Source of the DNA: Phycisphaeraceae bacterium
GTDB lineage: Bacteria > Planctomycetota > Phycisphaerae > Phycisphaerales > Phycisphaeraceae
Direction of reading: 5' to 3'
Assembly: GCA_028280965.1 (NCBI GenBank)
Contig: JANQKT010000203.1
Span: forward strand, 1-36,581
DNA: 36,581 nt
Below the pieces are notes generated by a model. That model saw only the letters and a list, made by a program, of their open reading frames with translations. It had not been told where the DNA came from and did no database searches. Position 1 is the stretch's first letter. Every line of letters begins with the position of its first letter. Both the position numbers and the translations under genes were made by a program. Below, one piece after another: positions 32,441 to 36,581 of the stretch.

Positions 32441-35400
32441 CTAGCGCAGCCAGATCGTTGCGTCCAGGTTCAGGATGGCGTGCATCGTCACCGCGAGCGC
32501 GGCGTGCTCGGCCGGGTCGAATGATTCGTCTCGCTTCGAATCGCCCATGCTCAGCAGCGCCTTCGCCTCATCGGGCTTCTGCTTGAACAGCTCGCGCTGG
32601 GCCTCAAGCAGCTCCGCGAGCCGGGCCGCCTCGGTGTCGGTCGGTGTACGCCCGGTGAGCAGGCGGAAGCCGAGCGCGATGCGACTCGAATCGTCCGCCT
32701 CCGCCCGGGTGACGCGCTCAGCGAGCACGCGTGCCGCCTCGACGTACTGCACGTCATTGAGCAGCACGAGCGCCTGCAGCGGCGTGTTGGTCGGCGAGCG
32801 CTCAGCGGTACACGCCTCGCGCGACGGGGTATCGAACGCCATCATGTTCGGCACAGGGACCGCGCGCTTCCAGACCGTATAAAGCGATCGGCGATACAGC
32901 GACTCGCCCTTGCCCACACGGTAGGTCTCGCCGTTGACCTCTTTCCACAGCCCCGCGGGCTGGTAGGGGTACGCGGGCGTGCCGCCCTGCTTTGTCACGA
33001 GCAGGCCCGAGGCGACCAGCGCGGTGTCGCGGATCATCTCCGCGTCCAGCCGCCGGGCCGGGCCGCGGGCGAGCAGCGCGTTGCCCGGATCGATCTGCCA
33101 CTGCTCGCGCGTTGCCCCCGAGTCTTGGCGATAGGTCGCGCTGAGCACAATCCGCTTAAGCATCGCCTTCGTGTCCCAGCCCGAATCGATGTAGTCACGC
33201 GCGAGGGCGTCGAGCAATCCGGGGTGCGTGGGCAGCGCGCCCTGCAGCCCAAAGTTATCGACCGAGCCGACCAGGCCTTTGCCGAAACACTGCTGCCACA
33301 ACCTGTTCACCGCGACGCGTGCGGTCAGCGGGTGGCCCGGGTGCGTCAGCCATTGCGCCAGGCCGAGCCGGTCGCGCCGGATGCCTTCACCCCACGGCAT
33401 CACGCTCTCGGGCACATCGCGTGTCACACGGTTCTGATCGGTCCGCGGCGCGTCATACAGCCCGCGTGCGAGTGTGTGCGTCGGCCGGGGCCTGGGCATC
33501 TCCTGCATGACTGCGATCTCGGGGATGCGTGTCTCGTGCTGGATCAACCGTTTGCGGTGCTCGGCGAGCTCGGCGGCCGCCTTGCGGACCTCCGGATCGA
33601 CCGCCGAGAGGTAGTAGTCCCGAAGCGCGGCGCGATGCGTTTGCGGCTCCGCCCGCGCCAACGCCTCGCCGTCGAACAGGTGCTTGGCCTCGATGTCGGA
33701 GACAGTGCGGCGGATGAGCTTGACCTCATCGATCATCCCGCCGGACAGCCCGCGGTCGCGGAAGCGTTGGGCGAGGATGAGGTTGTGCCCGCCCGGGCCG
33801 TAGGGGCTGCCCCCGCCGACGGACTTGAGCATCGGCCCGTCGCGGACAACCTCGAGCTCGACGGCTTGACCGTTAATATGCAGCGACAGGCCGTCCGCCC
33901 GGCTTGACCCGTCGTACCGCCAGACGACGTGGGCCCACGCGCCTGGCTCGACAACGTCGCCGGTCCGTACGCCGATCGCGTTGCCCGGCCAGTGCCGGTA
34001 CGCCCGGGCCATGATGCGCCCGCGATCGAGCATCAGGTCGAACCCGTACGGCCCGACGTCCGTGCCCGAGGTGCGCTTGATGATCACACGCGGCGCGCCC
34101 GTGTCCAGCTTATCCACCTTGAACCAGAGCGACACCGTATACGGCGTCCAGCGGTCGATGTCGGTCATGCCCGGCAGCTGCGCAAAGTTGTCGCCATCGA
34201 ACCGTAGCGCCTGGCCGTGTACGCCCGCTTCGGTTTGTGGGTTGTGCGTCGATTCGTGCTGGCCGACCTGCCCCGCCGCCCCGCCCTCGACGCGGTTAAT
34301 CAGTTTGTTACCCTCCGGCGCGTCGAAGCCATAGTCGCCGATGAGGTCGGTGATCGGCCGCTGATCCGCGTGCGACGCAAGCCAGTCCGCAAACGCTTGA
34401 TCACGCTTGGCGATCAGATCACCAAGGTTTCGCTCGGCGTCTTGCACGGCTTGCCTCAATCGGTCAAGCTCGGCCTGCTGCTGTTCCGTCGGCAGCAGCA
34501 TCGACGGCGGCGGGACGATGTCCGGCCGGCGGTACTCGGTCGTGCCCGACTCGTCGATGCTGTTGAAAAACGCGAACAGCTCGTAGTATTCGTCCTGCCC
34601 GATCGGGTCGTACCGGTGGTCGTGGCAGCGGGCACACTCAAGCGTCAGCCCCATGAACGCCGTGCCGAACGTGTGCAGCCGGTCGGCGACGCCCTCGTTG
34701 CGCCACTCCTCGGGGATCGCCCCGCCCTCGCCGTTCAAGCGGTGCAGCCGGTTGAACGCCGTCGCCAGCCGCTGGTCACGCGTTGCGTCCGGCAGCAGGT
34801 CGCCGGCGAGCTGCCAGGTCAGGAACTGGTCGTAGGGCAGGTTGTCGTTGAAGGCCCGCACGACCCAGTCGCGCCAGGGCCAGACAGTACGGAAGCCGTC
34901 AACCGTGAAGCCATTTGTGTCTGCGTAGCGCGCCATGTCCAGCCACGGCACCGCCATGCGCTCACCGAAATGCGGCGAGGCGAGCAGTCGGTCAACAACT
35001 TTCTCGTACGCGGCCGCGTCTTGATCGGCCAGGAACGCGTCGATCTCGCCCGGCGTCGGTGGCAGCCCGGTCAGGTCGTACGTCACCCGCCGCAGCCAGC
35101 GCTCGCGTGATGCTTCCTGACTCGGCGAGAGCCCCTCCGCCTCCAAGCGCGCGAGCACAAAATGGTCCAGCCGATCGCGCGGCCAGCCTGCCGCGTTGAC
35201 CTTCGGCGGATCGATCTGTTCAGCCAGCGAGACGAACGCCCAATGCGGCTCGTACACGGCGCCCTGCTCGATCCAGCGCTCCAGCAGCGCCTTCTCATCA
35301 TCCGTCAGCGTGACCTTGAACCTCGGCGGCGGCATCACCATCCGAGGCTTCGTCGAATGGATTCGATGGATCAGGTCGCTGGCATCCGGGTCGCCGGGCT

Positions 35401-35689
35401 CGATTGCGAGGTTTGCACCGAAGTACCGGCCGTCCGGGTCGTCTTCAAAGACATCGAGGCGCAGATCAGCCTCGCGCGCGGCGCTGTCCGGCCCGTGGCA
35501 GGCGAAGCACTTGTCCGAAAGGATCGGCCGGACGTCGCGGTTGTAGCTGATCGAGGCGTCTTGGCCTGCAGAGATATCGGCCGCGAGTACGATCTGGCCG
35601 CCGCTGTCGCCACCGCCCTGCGAACAGCCGGACAGGGGGAAAAGACCGGCCCCAAACAAGAGCAGTATGGACCTCGATATCCGCAACAT
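32441..35689 (-). CDS. PSD1-type lipoprotein: cytochrome C, DUF1549, LamG and DUF1553 domains
   Basis: The open frame runs back to 36139, but ATG 35689 begins a lipoprotein signal (ISRSILLLFGAGLFPLSGC, lipobox cysteine C22), giving 1082 residues; the upstream part is antisense to the DUF368 gene. Domains in order are: a planctomycete cytochrome-C-like segment with one heme motif, CFACH (C61, C64, H65, within RPILSDKCFACHGPDS); DUF1549 (about 150-360, RDRLDHFVLARLEAEGL, WLDMARYADTNGF); a LamG/concanavalin-like domain (about 470-680, YTVSLWFKVDKL, HVVWRYDG); and DUF1553 (about 760-1020, GLAQWLTHPGHPLTARVAVNRLWQ). It is anchored at a membrane facing the periplasm and paired with DUF1501. The heme suggests electron transfer, but the reaction is unknown. 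Confidence 0.93.
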   Translation of the reverse strand: MLRISRSILLLFGAGLFPLSGCSQGGGDSGGQIVLAADISAGQDASISYNRDVRPILSDKCFACHGPDSAAREADLRLDVFEDDPDGRYFGANLAIEPGDPDASDLIHRIHSTKPRMVMPPPRFKVTLTDDEKALLERWIEQGAVYEPHWAFVSLAEQIDPPKVNAAGWPRDRLDHFVLARLEAEGLSPSQEASRERWLRRVTYDLTGLPPTPGEIDAFLADQDAAAYEKVVDRLLASPHFGERMAVPWLDMARYADTNGFTVDGFRTVWPWRDWVVRAFNDNLPYDQFLTWQLAGDLLPDATRDQRLATAFNRLHRLNGEGGAIPEEWRNEGVADRLHTFGTAFMGLTLECARCHDHRYDPIGQDEYYELFAFFNSIDESGTTEYRRPDIVPPPSMLLPTEQQQAELDRLRQAVQDAERNLGDLIAKRDQAFADWLASHADQRPITDLIGDYGFDAPEGNKLINRVEGGAAGQVGQHESTHNPQTEAGVHGQALRFDGDNFAQLPGMTDIDRWTPYTVSLWFKVDKLDTGAPRVIIKRTSGTDVGPYGFDLMLDRGRIMARAYRHWPGNAIGVRTGDVVEPGAWAHVVWRYDGSSRADGLSLHINGQAVELEVVRDGPMLKSVGGGSPYGPGGHNLILAQRFRDRGLSGGMIDEVKLIRRTVSDIEAKHLFDGEALARAEPQTHRAALRDYYLSAVDPEVRKAAAELAEHRKRLIQHETRIPEIAVMQEMPRPRPTHTLARGLYDAPRTDQNRVTRDVPESVMPWGEGIRRDRLGLAQWLTHPGHPLTARVAVNRLWQQCFGKGLVGSVDNFGLQGALPTHPGLLDALARDYIDSGWDTKAMLKRIVLSATYRQDSGATREQWQIDPGNALLARGPARRLDAEMIRDTALVASGLLVTKQGGTPAYPYQPAGLWKEVNGETYRVGKGESLYRRSLYTVWKRAVPVPNMMAFDTPSREACTAERSPTNTPLQALVLLNDVQYVEAARVLAERVTRAEADDSSRIALGFRLLTGRTPTDTEAARLAELLEAQRELFKQKPDEAKALLSMGDSKRDESFDPAEHAALAVTMHAILNLDATIWLR

Positions 35690-35821
35690 GACGCCCTTCT
35701 GGGTGCTTGATAACCCAAGCAATCTGGACCTGATTGTAAAGGTCAGATGCTCGGACACGAATCGATGATACACCTCATGCCAGAATTTCACGGGCAGGCG
35801 ATACCGTGTTGAGGACCCAAA

Positions 35822-36581
35822 ATGGCCGATAGAGACGGCATGAACGATGAGAGAGCACCTGATTCGCAGGGGCAGGTCCAGGCCGGCCTGCCCGCCCTCG
35901 CGGTGCGTGGCGGGGTCGGCGGCGTCCTGATGGGCCTGGCCAATCTCGTGCCGGGGATCAGCGGCGGGACGATGCTGCTCGCCGCGGGCGTCTACCCCCG
36001 TTTTATCGAGGCCATCGGCGAGGTCACCACACTCAAGTTCAGGCGGGCCTCGCTGGTCGTGCTCGGAAGCGTCGGCGTCGCGGCGGCCCTGGCGGTCTTC
36101 CTGCTCGCCGGCACCGTCAAAGACCTCGTCGTCCACCACCGCTGGGTCATGTACGCGCTGTTCATCGGGCTCACCCTCGGCGGCGTGCCCGTCGTCTGGC
36201 GCCTCATCAAGCAGCCGACGCTGGATGTAGGAGAAACATCGGCCGACTCAACACAGCAAACCGACGGATTGGGGGCGGTGTTGATCGGCGCGGCCATCGG
36301 GTTCATCGGCATGGCGGTACTCGCGCTGGTCCAGTCTTCTGGCGCGGCGGGGTCGGCGGAACGCGACGGCTTTATCTTCCTCCTGCTCGCCGGAATCGCA
36401 GGCGCATCGGCGATGATCCTGCCGGGCGTCAGCGGCGGGTACCTGCTGCTCGTGCTCGGCGTCTATGTGCCGATCCTTGCCGGGGTCGATGCGTTCAAGG
36501 AGGGACTCCGTGCACAGGATACCGCGGTCCTCTTCGACATCGGATTGAAAGTCGTTCTCCCCGTCGGGCTCGGTATGATCG
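35822..36581 (+). CDS. DUF368 family membrane protein, undecaprenyl-phosphate transporter type (partial)
   Basis: Translation from ATG 35822 stays open to the window edge (253 residues). It shows the family's duplicated signatures: GVLMGLANLVPGISGGTMLLAAGVY (about 35-59) and SAMILPGVSGGYLLLVLGVY later, with several membrane helices. DUF368 (PopT) proteins were shown, alongside DedA-family UptA, to return undecaprenyl phosphate across the membrane for cell-wall and glycan synthesis. The start follows a 132-nt gap shared with the divergent PSD1-type gene. ATG 35840 is an alternative. The C-terminal part lies outside the window. Confidence 0.9.
   Translation, partial: MADRDGMNDERAPDSQGQVQAGLPALAVRGGVGGVLMGLANLVPGISGGTMLLAAGVYPRFIEAIGEVTTLKFRRASLVVLGSVGVAAALAVFLLAGTVKDLVVHHRWVMYALFIGLTLGGVPVVWRLIKQPTLDVGETSADSTQQTDGLGAVLIGAAIGFIGMAVLALVQSSGAAGSAERDGFIFLLLAGIAGASAMILPGVSGGYLLLVLGVYVPILAGVDAFKEGLRAQDTAVLFDIGLKVVLPVGLGMI

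Noticed and set aside
35690..36139. N-terminal extension of the PSD1-type gene to 36139 on the minus strand
   Set aside because: The stretch is antisense to the DUF368 gene and the intergenic region, and a clear lipoprotein signal peptide begins at 35689.

Overview
The window looks like chromosomal DNA of a GC-rich planctomycete, probably of the Phycisphaerae branch. The main evidence is a paired DUF1501 / cytochrome-C-DUF1549-DUF1553 (PSD1-type) cluster, typical of Planctomycetota, together with an exosortase operon, solitary housekeeping genes and many palindromic repeats between genes. It contains no phage, plasmid or CRISPR signature. One AT-rich gene (301-936) stands out as probably acquired from elsewhere.

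Layout. 1-144 is the 3' end of a gene ending in a FeoA-like domain. 301-936 is an AT-rich orphan with two membrane segments. A MoxR ATPase (960-1886, minus) diverges from a long plus-strand run: diadenylate cyclase, its YbbR/CdaR partner, proA, a LURP-one-like protein, a membrane-anchored unknown, a PurS-PurS-PurL fusion and polA (2087-13373). Converging on polA with a 1-nt gap is a PLP-dependent threonine dehydratase-like gene (13375-14352). Beyond it lies a second, diverged copy of the polA 3' end (14390-14506), which suggests a recombination scar. A GH67-like glycosidase and a small zincin follow on the minus strand, then rlmN, tRNA-Arg(CCG), a secreted unknown and a methyltransferase.

The second half holds an FHA-membrane-coiled-coil protein (20125-22533), an RluA-type pseudouridine synthase (minus), and a two-gene operon of an exosortase with a C-terminal EpsI-like domain plus a 1373-residue membrane-anchored TPR protein (23641-29388). 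The minus strand then carries a cardiolipin synthase and the DUF1501 / PSD1 pair. The window ends inside a DUF368 (undecaprenyl-phosphate transporter family) gene.

Themes. c-di-AMP synthesis (cdaA-cdaR) sits directly upstream of proline biosynthesis (proA), a possible osmotic link. The exosortase and TPR genes point to sorting of surface proteins, but no sorted substrate is encoded here. Palindromic or short repetitive DNA appears between genes (3065, 6192, 10387) and apparently also in frame inside coding regions (the polA linker at 11403 and a hairpin insertion in rlmN at 17032). This is the most unusual structural signal in the window, along with the polA remnant.
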